Origin: JAVBLP01 sp052034625
GTDB taxonomy: Bacteria > Elusimicrobiota > Endomicrobiia > Endomicrobiales > Endomicrobiaceae
Length of the DNA: 64,000 nucleotides
Reading direction: 5' to 3'
Assembly (NCBI GenBank): GCA_052034625.1
Contig: JBPOII010000007.1
Span: forward strand, 1 to 64,000
Positions 40,795 through 49,953 of this stretch are shown in pieces. Each line of letters opens with the position of its first letter. Within the stretch, counting starts at the first letter, position 1. The position numbers were made by a program, and so were the translations under genes. The notes under the pieces were generated by a model that saw only the letters and a program-made list of their open reading frames with translations, had not been told where the DNA came from and ran no database searches.

Positions 40795-42332
40795 CAAAAC
40801 AACATATATCTGATAATTTTAAAAAAACTTTTGGATCAATCAAGTATTTTGCCGGACAGACAAGAATAGCCTTAAGAAATGTCGGTCTTATAGATCCCGA
40901 AAATATTTATGATTATATACATAATGCTCAAGGATATTGTGCACTTGCTACCGTGCTTACTGATATGACTCCTGTCGGTGTAATTGAAGCAATAAAGAAA
41001 TCCGGTCTAAGAGGAAGAGGCGGAGCCGGTTTTCCTACAGGTTTAAAATGGGAGTTTACTGCCAGAGAGAAAAATCCGGATAAATATGTAGTCTGCAATG
41101 CTGATGAAGGAGATCCGGGTGCTTTTATGGACAGAAGTGCTATTGAAGGAGATCCCCACAGTGTTATAGAGGGTATGCTTATAGGCGGTTATGCAATAGG
41201 TGCTTCAAAAGGCATAATATATATAAGAGCGGAATATCCGCTAGCAGTAGAAAGACTTAAAAAAGCTTTTAAAGCCGCAAAAGATGAAGGACTGCTTGGA
41301 AATAATATTTTGGGTTCTGATTTCAGTTTTGATATAGAAATAAGACTTGGTGCCGGCGCTTTTGTATGCGGAGAAGAAACTGCTCTTATAAATTCCATTG
41401 AAGGTAAAAGAGGAATGCCAAGACCAAGACCTCCTTTTCCTGCCGCAAACGGAGTTTTTGGCAAACCCACTCTTGTAAATAATGTTGAAACATGGGCAAA
41501 TATAGCTCCGATAATAATTGAAGGACCTCAATGGTTTGCAAATATCGGTATTGAGAAATCAAAAGGTACAAAAGTTTTTGCTTTGGCAGGTAAAATTAAA
41601 AATACAGGTCTTGTTGAAGTTCCAATGGGAACTACTTTAAGACAGATAGTTTATGATATAGGCGGCGGTATACCTAATGGTAAAAAATTTAAATCTGTAC
41701 AGACCGGCGGACCTTCCGGCGGATGCCTTACGGAAAAATTCCTTGATACAAGTATAGATTATGAATCTTTGGCGGCTGCCGGCTCTATTATGGGTTCCGG
41801 CGGTATGATCATTATGGACGAAGATTCATGTATGGTCAATATAGCGAAATTTTTTATAGAGTTTACCCGGAGTGAATCATGCGGAAAATGTGTTCCCTGC
41901 CGCGAGGGTACGACAAGAATGTATGAAATACTTACAAGGATAACCGAAGGAGAAGGAGAGGAAGGAGATATCGAAAAACTTGAAAGACTTGGCAATATGA
42001 TAAAAAAAGCTTCTCTTTGCGGCCTCGGGCAATCAGCGCCAAATCCTGTATTAAGCACTATTAAAAATTTTAGGGAAGAATATGAAGAACATATCAAACT
42101 CAAAAAATGCAGGTCCAATGTCTGCGAGAAACTTGTAAATTATTATGTTACCGATAAATGCATTGGCTGCGGAGCCTGCAAAAAGGCTTGCCCGGTTCAA
42201 GCTATAGAGGGAACCCCTAAATCCAAACACAAAATTGACTTGGCAAAATGCATAAAATGCGGGAGATGTTATAAAACCTGTAAATTTGATGCAATTAAAA
42301 AGGATTCCGGCATACAGGAGAATTTACAATGA
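40791..42332 (+). CDS. hydB: [FeFe] hydrogenase 1, HydB (NuoF-like, flavin) subunit
   Basis: The 513-residue subunit contains the NuoF core: GLRGRGGAGFPTGLKWEF (NADH site), ADEGDPGAFMDR and GAGAFVCGEETALINSIEG (FMN site), ESCGKCVPCREGT with a later SLCGLG ([4Fe-4S]), and two C-terminal [4Fe-4S] motifs (CIGCGACKKACP, CIKCGRCYKTCK). It oxidises NADH or reduces NAD+ and passes electrons to HydA. Unlike HydB of operon 2 it lacks the fused N-terminal thioredoxin-like domain, which is the preceding gene. It starts at 40791 in an ATGA overlap. Confidence 0.92.
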   Translation: MTKQHISDNFKKTFGSIKYFAGQTRIALRNVGLIDPENIYDYIHNAQGYCALATVLTDMTPVGVIEAIKKSGLRGRGGAGFPTGLKWEFTAREKNPDKYVVCNADEGDPGAFMDRSAIEGDPHSVIEGMLIGGYAIGASKGIIYIRAEYPLAVERLKKAFKAAKDEGLLGNNILGSDFSFDIEIRLGAGAFVCGEETALINSIEGKRGMPRPRPPFPAANGVFGKPTLVNNVETWANIAPIIIEGPQWFANIGIEKSKGTKVFALAGKIKNTGLVEVPMGTTLRQIVYDIGGGIPNGKKFKSVQTGGPSGGCLTEKFLDTSIDYESLAAAGSIMGSGGMIIMDEDSCMVNIAKFFIEFTRSESCGKCVPCREGTTRMYEILTRITEGEGEEGDIEKLERLGNMIKKASLCGLGQSAPNPVLSTIKNFREEYEEHIKLKKCRSNVCEKLVNYYVTDKCIGCGACKKACPVQAIEGTPKSKHKIDLAKCIKCGRCYKTCKFDAIKKDSGIQENLQ

Positions 42333-44089
42333 TAAAAGTATATATAAACGACAGACCTTATGATGTTGTTGAAGGTATAACCATTATGCAGGCAGCCACA
42401 ATGTCAGGCTATAAGATCCCGAGTCTTTGTTATCATCCCAGGCTTTCTCTTTACGGAGGATGCAGAGTTTGTATAGTCGAAGTTGAAGGAATGAAAAACT
42501 TCGTCGCATCTTGTGCTTATCCTGTAAGTGAAGGTATGAGAATACACACAAATACGGAAGCTGTAAGACAGGCAAGAAAAGAAATAGTGGAACTTATACT
42601 TGATAATCACCCGCAAGACTGCAATATATGCAAAAGGAACGGTATATGCGAACTTCAGAATCTTGCACGTGTTATCGGAGTTGAAAGAAGAGATTTTGAA
42701 GGAAAGAGAAAACATTATAAGATCGATAATACTTCTCCGTGCATAGTCAATAATCAGGAAAAATGCGTTCTTTGCGGAAGATGTGTAAGAGTATGTGCTG
42801 AAATCCAAAATATACATGCCATAGATTTTACCGGCCGCGGAATAAATACAAAAATATCACCGGCTTTTGATATGTCTTTTAGAGAAAGTGTTTGCACTAC
42901 CTGCGGGCAGTGCGTCAATGTATGCCCGACGGCAACTCTTATGGAACGCGACTATATACAAGAAACTTTTGAGATCCTTAATGATAAAAATAAAGTAAAA
43001 GTCGCACAGATAGCACCTTCAGTCAGAGCTGCTATCGGCGAATATTTTGGAATAAAACCGGGTAAAAATTGGGAAAAAGAAACTACCGCTGCTCTCAGAA
43101 AATTGGGCTTTGATTATGTTTTTGATACGCAATTTTCTGCGGACTTGACCATTATGGAGGAAGCCAGCGAATTTTTGGAAAGACTGAAAGGTAATGGCGA
43201 ACTTCCTATGATAACATCTTGTTCAAGTGCGTGGATGAAAGCAATGGAGCAATTCTTCCCTGACCTTATCCCTAATGTTTCAACTTGCCGTTCGCCTATG
43301 TCTATGATGAGTTCAATAATAAAAACATATTTTGCAGAAAAAATAGGAGTTGATCCTAAAAATATAGCCAGCATAGCGATTATGTGCTGTGTTGCAAAAA
43401 AGTATGAAGCTCAAAGACCGGAACTTATGATAGACGGTATGCAGATGACAGATTATGCTCTTACCACGAGAGAACTTGGATGGATGCTGAAATCCGCAGG
43501 TATTAATCTTCCTGAAGTTAAAGGGGAAGAGTTTGATTCTCCTCTGGGTATGTCATCCGGTGCCGGAACGATATTTGGCGCAACCGGCGGAGTTATGGAA
43601 GCTGCTTTAAGAACTGCCTATGAATTTGCTACCGGGAAGACTCTCGGAGATGTCGATATCCTTGCTGCAAGAGGGAATCAGGGCATAAAAGAAGGCAAGA
43701 TAGATGTTGGCGGTACAGAAGTCCGTTTTGCTGTAGCCCATGGACTCGGGAATGCTTCCAAACTTTTAAATGAAGTCAGGAAAGATAAAAATAAATATCA
43801 CTTTATTGAAGTTATGGCTTGCCCCGGCGGATGCATAGGCGGCGGCGGACAGCCTTATGCAGGTCTGGGTTCAGAGCCTTTTGATGTAAACCTTTTGAAA
43901 CTCAGAGCACAGGCTTTATATGATTCCGATAAGCATAAAATGATAAGAAAGAGCCATGAAAATCCTGACATAAAAAAACTTTATGATGAATTCCTAGGAA
44001 AACCGCTTAGCGAAAAGTCTCATAAACTTTTACACACTCATTATAAACCGCATACTCCAAAAGGGATATTGCCAAAGGAGAGTAAATAA
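42329..44089 (+). CDS. hydA: [FeFe] hydrogenase 1, catalytic subunit HydA with altered L1/L2 motifs
   Basis: The protein has 586 residues. N-terminal NuoG-like part: [2Fe-2S] (CYHPRLSLYGGCRVC), His-Cys cluster (HPQDCNICKRNGIC), and two [4Fe-4S] clusters (CVLCGRCVRVC, CTTCGQCVNVCP). H-cluster domain: L1 is TSCSSAW (residues 296-302) instead of TSCCPxW; L2 is MCCVAKK (352-358) instead of MPCxxKK; L3 is EVMACPGGC (494-502), normal. Thus one Cys is missing in L1 and one extra Cys stands in L2 compared with HydA of operon 2. The C-terminal [2Fe-2S] domain of its paralogue is absent. It is probably catalytic in H2 metabolism, but a sensory or biased enzyme is possible. Confidence 0.88.
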   Translation: MIKVYINDRPYDVVEGITIMQAATMSGYKIPSLCYHPRLSLYGGCRVCIVEVEGMKNFVASCAYPVSEGMRIHTNTEAVRQARKEIVELILDNHPQDCNICKRNGICELQNLARVIGVERRDFEGKRKHYKIDNTSPCIVNNQEKCVLCGRCVRVCAEIQNIHAIDFTGRGINTKISPAFDMSFRESVCTTCGQCVNVCPTATLMERDYIQETFEILNDKNKVKVAQIAPSVRAAIGEYFGIKPGKNWEKETTAALRKLGFDYVFDTQFSADLTIMEEASEFLERLKGNGELPMITSCSSAWMKAMEQFFPDLIPNVSTCRSPMSMMSSIIKTYFAEKIGVDPKNIASIAIMCCVAKKYEAQRPELMIDGMQMTDYALTTRELGWMLKSAGINLPEVKGEEFDSPLGMSSGAGTIFGATGGVMEAALRTAYEFATGKTLGDVDILAARGNQGIKEGKIDVGGTEVRFAVAHGLGNASKLLNEVRKDKNKYHFIEVMACPGGCIGGGGQPYAGLGSEPFDVNLLKLRAQALYDSDKHKMIRKSHENPDIKKLYDEFLGKPLSEKSHKLLHTHYKPHTPKGILPKESK

Positions 44090-44090
44090 A

Positions 44091-44576
44091 ATGGCAGATG
44101 AAAAACAGATAGAATTAAAAAAATATATGGCGCAGTACGCGGATAAAGAAGACGGCAATTCTTACCTTATAGCGGTTTTGCATAAGGCACAAGAACTTTA
44201 CGGCTATCTGTCCAGAGAAACCATGGAGTTTATCTCTGAAGAGATGAGCATACCCGCTTCTCATATATGGGGAGTAGCGACATTTTATCATTACTTCAAT
44301 CTTACTCCAAAAGGAAAATACACTATATCCGTTTGCCTTGGTACGGCATGCTATGTTAAAGGTGCCGGCGAAATAATGGAAACATTGAAAGAAGAACTTA
44401 AAATAAAAGAGGGTGAAACAACAAAAGATATGATGTTTACCCTGCAGGAAGCAAGATGTCTTGGCGCATGCGGTCTTGCACCTGTAATAATGATAAACGG
44501 GAAGATTCACGGAGAGCTGACGCCAAAAAAGGTCGTTGAAATTATTAAGGAATACAAGAAAAAAGAAGGCAAATAA
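44091..44576 (+). CDS. hydC: [FeFe] hydrogenase 1, HydC (NuoE-like) subunit
   Basis: This 161-residue thioredoxin-like [2Fe-2S] protein has the N-terminal helical bundle of NuoE (YLIAVLHKAQELYGYLS, HIWGVATFYHYF) and the four cluster ligands in CLGTAC and CLGACG. It completes the HydABC trimer. In this operon it lies after hydA; in operon 2 it lies before hydB. It starts one base after the hydA stop. Confidence 0.92.
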   Translation: MADEKQIELKKYMAQYADKEDGNSYLIAVLHKAQELYGYLSRETMEFISEEMSIPASHIWGVATFYHYFNLTPKGKYTISVCLGTACYVKGAGEIMETLKEELKIKEGETTKDMMFTLQEARCLGACGLAPVIMINGKIHGELTPKKVVEIIKEYKKKEGK

Positions 44577-44577
44577 A

Positions 44578-45960
44578 TTGAAACATGTTGATGAAGCAAA
44601 AATAGCTTCTTTGCTTAAAGTTGAAGCTGGTGAGTACGAGATAGACAGTATTATTGAAAAGACAAAACAATTAAAAAGACTTACCCTTGAGGAATCTGCA
44701 AAACTTCTTTCAGTTGTTGATGAAAAGTTGCTGAAAAAGATTTATGATGCGGCGGCATATGTAAAAAACACTATTTACGGCAAAAGAGTAGTGATGTTCG
44801 TACCGCTTTATATAAGCAATTTATGTTCCAATAATTGTGTCTATTGCGGTTTTGCTGCGAATAATAAACAAACAGTAAGAAAAGCTCTTACTCCTGAAGA
44901 AATTAAAGAGCAGACAGAGATCTTGCTTAAAAGAGGACATAAGCGTATTTTAATGGTTTCAGGAGAATCAGCCTCTAAAAAGAATATTGACTATTATGTT
45001 GATGCTGTAAAAGCTATTTATTCAGCGGAATATAAAGGAAATAAAATTAAAAGAGTAAATGTAAATTTAGCTCCTTTAACTGTTGAAGAATTTAAAAAAT
45101 TGAAAGAAGCCGGTATTGGTACTTATCAAATATTTCAAGAAACTTATCATGAGGCTACATATAGAAAACTTCATATTTCCGGGGCAAAAATGGATCCGGA
45201 CAATCGTCTTGATGCAATAGACAGGGCTTTTGCTGCCGGAATAGACGATGTCGGCATTGGACCTTTGCTTGGCCTGTATGATTATCGTTTTGAAGCTCTT
45301 GCAATGCTTATGCATATAGAATATTTGGAAAAAAAGCATGGTATAGGTCCTCATACTATATCAGTTCCGCGTATAGAGCCTGCCCCCGGTGTGGACTATG
45401 CTTCTAAACCTGAATATCCTCTCTCAGACGATGACTTTAAAAAACTTGTAGCTGTATTAAGATTGTCTGTGCCTTATACGGGCATTATAATGTCTACAAG
45501 GGAAACTGCTGAAATGAGAGATACTCTTGTAAATCTCGGCGTATCGCAGATCAGTGCGGAATCTAAAGTAACGCCCGGCGGATATGAAGAAAACGATAAA
45601 CATAATGACCATTTAGACAGACAGTTTTCTTTAAATGACCAGCGCTCGCTTGACGAAATAGCCCATTCGCTTATTTCTCAAGGATATATTCCGAGTTTTT
45701 GTGCGGCTTGTTACCGTAAGAACAGAACAGGCGAAAACTTTATGGATCTTGCAAAACCCGGCGAGATAAAGCATATGTGCGATATGAATGCTTTAATAAC
45801 ACTAAAAGAGTATCTCGATGATTTTGCTTCACCTGAAGTGAAGGAAGAAGGCTATAAACTTATTGATGAATATAAGAATAGGCTTGACGGAAAAAGCCTA
45901 AAAATGCTTGATAAGTTCTTTACTAATATTGATCATGGCATAAGAGACGAATATATTTGA
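44578..45960 (+). CDS. hydG: [FeFe] hydrogenase H-cluster maturase HydG
   Basis: The 460-residue radical SAM tyrosine lyase makes CO and CN- for the H-cluster. Motifs are CSNNCVYCG (CxxxCxxC, about residues 82-90) and, for the second cluster, CAACYRKNRTG followed 22 residues later by a Cys in KHMC; this C-terminal CxxC-C site separates HydG from ThiH. The start is taken as TTG at 44578, preceded by GAAGG and one base after the hydC stop; an in-frame start at 44536 inside hydC is the alternative. HydE and HydF are not in the window. Confidence 0.9.
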   Translation: MKHVDEAKIASLLKVEAGEYEIDSIIEKTKQLKRLTLEESAKLLSVVDEKLLKKIYDAAAYVKNTIYGKRVVMFVPLYISNLCSNNCVYCGFAANNKQTVRKALTPEEIKEQTEILLKRGHKRILMVSGESASKKNIDYYVDAVKAIYSAEYKGNKIKRVNVNLAPLTVEEFKKLKEAGIGTYQIFQETYHEATYRKLHISGAKMDPDNRLDAIDRAFAAGIDDVGIGPLLGLYDYRFEALAMLMHIEYLEKKHGIGPHTISVPRIEPAPGVDYASKPEYPLSDDDFKKLVAVLRLSVPYTGIIMSTRETAEMRDTLVNLGVSQISAESKVTPGGYEENDKHNDHLDRQFSLNDQRSLDEIAHSLISQGYIPSFCAACYRKNRTGENFMDLAKPGEIKHMCDMNALITLKEYLDDFASPEVKEEGYKLIDEYKNRLDGKSLKMLDKFFTNIDHGIRDEYI

Positions 45961-45984
45961 GATGCTTGAAAAAATAAATATTCG

Positions 45985-46017
45985 AAAAGCCCGGTATTTC
46001 TGCCGGGCTTTTTTTAG
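45985..46017 (+). terminator. Terminator of [FeFe] hydrogenase operon 1
   Basis: The stem AAAAGCCCGG...CCGGGCTTTT (about 45985-46012) is followed by T residues, 25 bases after the hydG stop. Confidence 0.88.
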
Positions 46018-46059
46018 TTTAAGCAATAACTCTTCCCAAAATACTTTAAATTTTATGTC

Positions 46060-46088
46060 TTGCAATAGCTTTTTTAGGCGTGTATACT
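46060..46088 (+). promoter_or_regulatory. Promoter of the acetyltransferase gene
   Basis: TTGCAA (46060-46065), 17-base spacer, TATACT (46083-46088), identical in both hexamers and spacing to the pilin promoter at 20429. The gene starts 40 bases downstream with AAAGGA as ribosome binding site. Confidence 0.72.
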
Positions 46089-46128
46089 ATTTTTGGCAGG
46101 CGGTAAAAACATATAAAAGGATACAGCT

Positions 46129-46665
46129 ATGAATACTATAAAAACAAAAAGACTGATTTTAAGGCCTTTTATGGAAGAAGATATAGATGATTTTAATGAA
46201 TACGGAAAAAGTTTGAAAGTCGGTCCGAATGCCGGATGGAAACCTCATGAAAGTAAAGAAGAGTCAATGAAAATTTTGAAAGAGTTCATAGAAAAAAAAG
46301 AAGCTTGGGCAATTGTCAAACAGAAAAGCATGAAAGTTATAGGCTCTGTCGGACTTCATTCCGATAAAAGAAGAGATAATCCTAATACGAGGAATCTCGG
46401 TTATGTATTAAATGAAAAATTCTGGGGTAAGGGTTATGCGACAGAAGCATCTTTTGCCGCTTTAGATTATGCTTTTAATATTTTAAAAGTCGATCTTGTG
46501 TCCATAACACATCTTTCATTTAATATTGCTTCAAAAAGAGTTGTTGAAAAACTCGGGTTTTTACAAGAAGGGCTTTTACGCCGTGCCTTTAGATCTTCCG
46601 ACGGGACCATTTATGATATTGTCTGTTATTCAATGACTCAAGAAGAGTATTTCAATAAAATATAA
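46129..46665 (+). CDS. GNAT-family N-acetyltransferase (RimJ/RimL-like)
   Basis: The 178-residue protein opens with TKRLILRPFMEEDIDDF, typical of RimJ/RimL acetyltransferases. The acetyl-CoA site is NLGYVLNEKFWGKGYATEA (about residues 87-105, with the WGKGYATEA pyrophosphate loop), and NIASKRVVEKLGF (about 127-139) is the conserved last helix. The substrate could be a protein N-terminus or a small amine. It is a monocistronic gene between the two hydrogenase operons. Confidence 0.88.
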   Translation: MNTIKTKRLILRPFMEEDIDDFNEYGKSLKVGPNAGWKPHESKEESMKILKEFIEKKEAWAIVKQKSMKVIGSVGLHSDKRRDNPNTRNLGYVLNEKFWGKGYATEASFAALDYAFNILKVDLVSITHLSFNIASKRVVEKLGFLQEGLLRRAFRSSDGTIYDIVCYSMTQEEYFNKI

Positions 46666-46775
46666 ACACTTCATTTTCATTTCTCATTCATAATTGCAGT
46701 TATAAGTTCGTAATTATTCCCTATCATTTTACCCATATTTCATATCTGCTTTTAAAAATATCCTAATACAAAAAC

Positions 46776-46791
46776 AATTGAAAAATCAATT
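46776..46791. promoter_or_regulatory. Inverted repeat upstream of rex
   Basis: A perfect 6-4-6 inverted repeat (AATTGA, AAAA, TCAATT) lies in the 242-base gap upstream of rex. It could be an operator, but AT-rich DNA yields such repeats by chance and it is not the standard Rex box. Confidence 0.3.
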
Positions 46792-46907
46792 ATAACTTCA
46801 AAACATTGAATTTAGATATATTTAAACTTCTTGACAATAATCTTAAAATAAATAAAAATATATCAATAAATTTTTATAGATAAAAAAATACTGATTTGAG
46901 GTTCAGC

Positions 46908-47573
46908 ATGTCTAATGATAATTCTCAGGAAAAATTAAAGACTTTTTCTGAGCCCACAGTAAGAAGGCTGCCTGTATATCATCACTATTTGCAAAAAGTT
47001 TTGGAAGAAGGTGTACAGTTTATTTCCACGACGCAGATAGCCGCTGACCTTAATCTTATTCCCGTACAGGTCAGAAAAGATCTTGAAGTTACCGGTCTTG
47101 AAGGCAAACCGAAAGTCGGCTATGAAGTATCAGCTCTTTTGAAAGCAATAGAGGACTTTTTAGGTCTGGATCGTATAAATCCGGCTATTTTAGTCGGTGC
47201 GGGACATCTCGGTAATGCGATTCTCGGCTATCAGGGTTTTAAAGATTATGGTCTTAATATCGCGGCCGCTTTTGACAGTGATTTTGTAAAAATAGGAAAG
47301 TTTATACACGGTAAACCTGTTTATTCTATAGATTCAATGGCTAATTATATAAAAGAACATAGAACGGAAGTCGGCATTATTACCGTTCCTGCAAGTTTTG
47401 CACAGGATATAGCAGATATTATGGTAGATGCAGGCATAAAAGCTATATGGAACTTTGCTCCGGCAAGAATAACTTCAAAAAAACCGGAAGTGCTTATACA
47501 GCATGAAAATCTTGCTTCTTCGCTTGCCTTGCTTTCAAAGAAAATAATTGATGTGAATAAAAAAAACAAATAA
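46908..47573 (+). CDS. rex: Redox-sensing transcriptional repressor Rex
   Basis: The 221-residue protein has an N-terminal winged helix (residues about 12-80, with VRRLPVYHHYLQKV and IPVQVRKDLEVTG), then a Rossmann NAD(H) domain with VGAGHLGNAILGY (about 91-103). Rex leaves DNA when NADH is high. It lies nine bases before hydC of operon 2, so it likely controls that operon and itself. ATG at 46908 is chosen because GAGG lies 7-10 bases upstream. Its promoter region has TTGACA at 46831 but a poor -10, and an inverted repeat AATTGA-AAAA-TCAATT at 46776-46791. Confidence 0.92.
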   Translation: MSNDNSQEKLKTFSEPTVRRLPVYHHYLQKVLEEGVQFISTTQIAADLNLIPVQVRKDLEVTGLEGKPKVGYEVSALLKAIEDFLGLDRINPAILVGAGHLGNAILGYQGFKDYGLNIAAAFDSDFVKIGKFIHGKPVYSIDSMANYIKEHRTEVGIITVPASFAQDIADIMVDAGIKAIWNFAPARITSKKPEVLIQHENLASSLALLSKKIIDVNKKNK

Positions 47574-47582
47574 AAGGAGAAC

Positions 47583-48077
47583 ATGGTTATGCAGGGAAGT
47601 TATAGCAAGTTTCAAAAAGTATGCCAGGTTATTGAAGAGAACAATCATGACAAATCAAAACTTATACCCATTCTTCAAGCAGTACAGAATGAGTATAAAT
47701 ATTTACCGGAAGAAATACTTGCTTTTATAGCTTCTTCCCTAAATATTTCACCTGCCAGAGTTTACGGTGTTGCTACATTTTTTGCACACTTCACATTAAA
47801 ACCTAAAGGCAAATATATTATAAAAGTATGTGACGGAACGGCATGTCATGTAAAAAAGTCTACAGCATTAATAGACGCTATTAAAAATAAACTTGGACTG
47901 AAAGACGGGGAACATACTACAAAAGATATGCTTTTTACTTTAGAAACCGTCTCCTGCTTGGGTGCCTGCGGTCTTGCTCCCGTACTTCTTATTAATGAAG
48001 ATGTTCACGGACAGGTTACTCCCGATAAAGTGGTTCAGCTTATTGATGCAGTGATCAAAGAAGAGGAGGCGAAATAA
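47583..48077 (+). CDS. hydC: [FeFe] hydrogenase 2, HydC (NuoE-like) subunit
   Basis: The 164-residue paralogue of the protein at 44091 has VYGVATFFAHFTLKPKGKY and the [2Fe-2S] ligands CDGTAC and CLGACG. AAAAGGAG lies seven bases upstream. It follows rex directly and its stop overlaps the ATG of hydB (TAATG), giving the order rex-hydC-hydB-hydA. Confidence 0.92.
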   Translation: MVMQGSYSKFQKVCQVIEENNHDKSKLIPILQAVQNEYKYLPEEILAFIASSLNISPARVYGVATFFAHFTLKPKGKYIIKVCDGTACHVKKSTALIDAIKNKLGLKDGEHTTKDMLFTLETVSCLGACGLAPVLLINEDVHGQVTPDKVVQLIDAVIKEEEAK

Positions 48078-49951
48078 TGATAGATCTTGATAAAATTACT
48101 TCATCTGTTGCAAAATCTTTTGAACATATAGATAAAAGAATTATTATTTGTGCGGGAACCGGCTGTGTCGCTAACGGCTCTTTGAAAGTCTATGATGCTT
48201 TTATAAATAAGGCAAAAGAAAAAGGATTAAAAGTATCCATAGAATTAAAAGAAGAAAAAGAGAAATCCACATTGCTTTCTAAAAGCGGCTGCCAGGGCTT
48301 TTGTCAGATGGGACCTCTTGTAAATATTTTGCCGGCAGGAATTCTTTACAATAAAGTAAAACCGGAAGATGTTGAAGAGATCTTAGAAAAAAGCATAAAA
48401 CATGATGAGATAGTAGAAAGACTGTGTTATCAGGAAAAAGGAAAAGTGTTTAAAGGTCAGGAAGAAATACCTTTTTATACAAAACAGCATAGATCTGTCA
48501 TTAAACAATGCGGAGTTATCGACCCTGAAAGTATGGATGAATATATTTATGACGGCGGATATAGAGCGGCAAAAAAAGCCTGTCTTGAAATGACGGATAA
48601 AGAGATATGTGATCTGGTATTGGAATCAGGTTTAAGAGGACGCGGCGGAGGAGGTTTTCCGGCAGGTAAAAAATGGGAAGCCGCAAGGATACAGCCGAAA
48701 GGTAAAAAATATGTAATATGCAATGGAGATGAAGGCGATCCGGGCGCATTTATGGACAGAAGCCTCATGGAAGGAAATCCGCATAGTATTATTGAAGGTA
48801 TGATAATAGTATCTAAAGCAATAGGAGCTGATGAAGGATATGTATATGTAAGAACAGAATATGCTTTAGCTGTTGAAAGAATGAAAAAAGCGGTTGCTGA
48901 AGCTATGGAAGAAGGTCTTTTAGGGGAAAAGATCTTTGGTTCAGACCATAATTTTACATTACATGTTATGGAAGGTGCTGGAGCATTCGTTTGCGGTGAA
49001 GAAACCGCATTGATAGCTTCTGTTGAAGGCAAAAGAGGTATGCCTTCTCCAAAACCGCCTTTCCCTGCACAGAAGGGATTATGGGGAAAACCGACTATTA
49101 TCAATAATGTTGAAACTCTTGCAACTGTTCCTATGGTGATTAATGAAGGTGCCGAAAATTTTAAAAAGATAGGAACGCCGACTTCGCCGGGAACAAAAAC
49201 ATTTGCATTAACAGGTCATGTTTTAAATACAGGACTTATAGAAGTACCTTTCGGCGATACTTTAAGACATATAATATTTGATATTGCCGGCGGAGTAACC
49301 GATGATAAAGGTAATGTCAGCGAAGATAATTTTAAAGCCGTTCAAATAGGCGGACCTTCGGGCGGATGTTTAACTAAAGACCATTTGGACCTGCCTTTAG
49401 ATTTTGATTCTTTAAGAAAAGCCGGCGCTATGGTAGGTTCAGGCGGACTTGTTGTAATGAATCAAAGTACTTGTATGGTTAAGATCGCAAAATTCTTTAT
49501 GCAGTTTACGCAGAATGAATCTTGCGGGAAATGTGTTCTTTGCAGAGAAGGCACAAAACAAATGCTTTTAATGCTTGAAGATATTACTGAAGGCAGGGCT
49601 GATGAGAATACAATTCCTTTACTTGAAAAACTTGCCAAAGCCGTTCAAATAGGTTCTTTATGTGCTTTGGGTAAAACTGCTCCTAATCCGGTTCTGTCAA
49701 CATTAAAATATTTTAGAAATGAATATGATGCTCATGTAAAAGAAAAAAAATGTCCTGCCGGAGAGTGTACAAATCTTGTAAATTATTCAATTAATGATAA
49801 TTGTAAAGGATGTACTGTTTGTGCTCTTAAATGTCCTGTAAAGGCAATTAAGGGAGAAAGAAAAGGAAAACATACTATAGACACTTCTATTTGTATTAAG
49901 TGCGGAGTATGTATGGATGTATGTAAATTTCAAGCAGTGGAAAGGGGCTAA
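48077..49951 (+). CDS. hydB: [FeFe] hydrogenase 2, HydB (NuoF-like) subunit, fused form
   Basis: The protein has 624 residues. Residues about 20-110 form a thioredoxin-like [2Fe-2S] domain with all four Cys (CAGTGC and GCQGFC). The NuoF core follows: GLRGRGGGGFPAGKKW, GDEGDPGAFMDRS, GAGAFVCGEETALIASVEG, ESCGKCVLCREGT, then two [4Fe-4S] motifs (CKGCTVCALKCP, CIKCGVCMDVCK). The layout matches Thermotoga HydB, an electron-bifurcating hydrogenase subunit. It should handle NAD(H) in the bifurcating or confurcating reaction with ferredoxin. Confidence 0.94.
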   Translation: MIDLDKITSSVAKSFEHIDKRIIICAGTGCVANGSLKVYDAFINKAKEKGLKVSIELKEEKEKSTLLSKSGCQGFCQMGPLVNILPAGILYNKVKPEDVEEILEKSIKHDEIVERLCYQEKGKVFKGQEEIPFYTKQHRSVIKQCGVIDPESMDEYIYDGGYRAAKKACLEMTDKEICDLVLESGLRGRGGGGFPAGKKWEAARIQPKGKKYVICNGDEGDPGAFMDRSLMEGNPHSIIEGMIIVSKAIGADEGYVYVRTEYALAVERMKKAVAEAMEEGLLGEKIFGSDHNFTLHVMEGAGAFVCGEETALIASVEGKRGMPSPKPPFPAQKGLWGKPTIINNVETLATVPMVINEGAENFKKIGTPTSPGTKTFALTGHVLNTGLIEVPFGDTLRHIIFDIAGGVTDDKGNVSEDNFKAVQIGGPSGGCLTKDHLDLPLDFDSLRKAGAMVGSGGLVVMNQSTCMVKIAKFFMQFTQNESCGKCVLCREGTKQMLLMLEDITEGRADENTIPLLEKLAKAVQIGSLCALGKTAPNPVLSTLKYFRNEYDAHVKEKKCPAGECTNLVNYSINDNCKGCTVCALKCPVKAIKGERKGKHTIDTSICIKCGVCMDVCKFQAVERG

Positions 49952-49953
49952 AT

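Noticed and set aside
44536..44577. Upstream start of hydG inside hydC
   Set aside because: It would add a Lys/Arg-rich leader unlike HydG; TTG at 44578 has a GAAGG site and follows the hydC stop. Kept only as an alternative.
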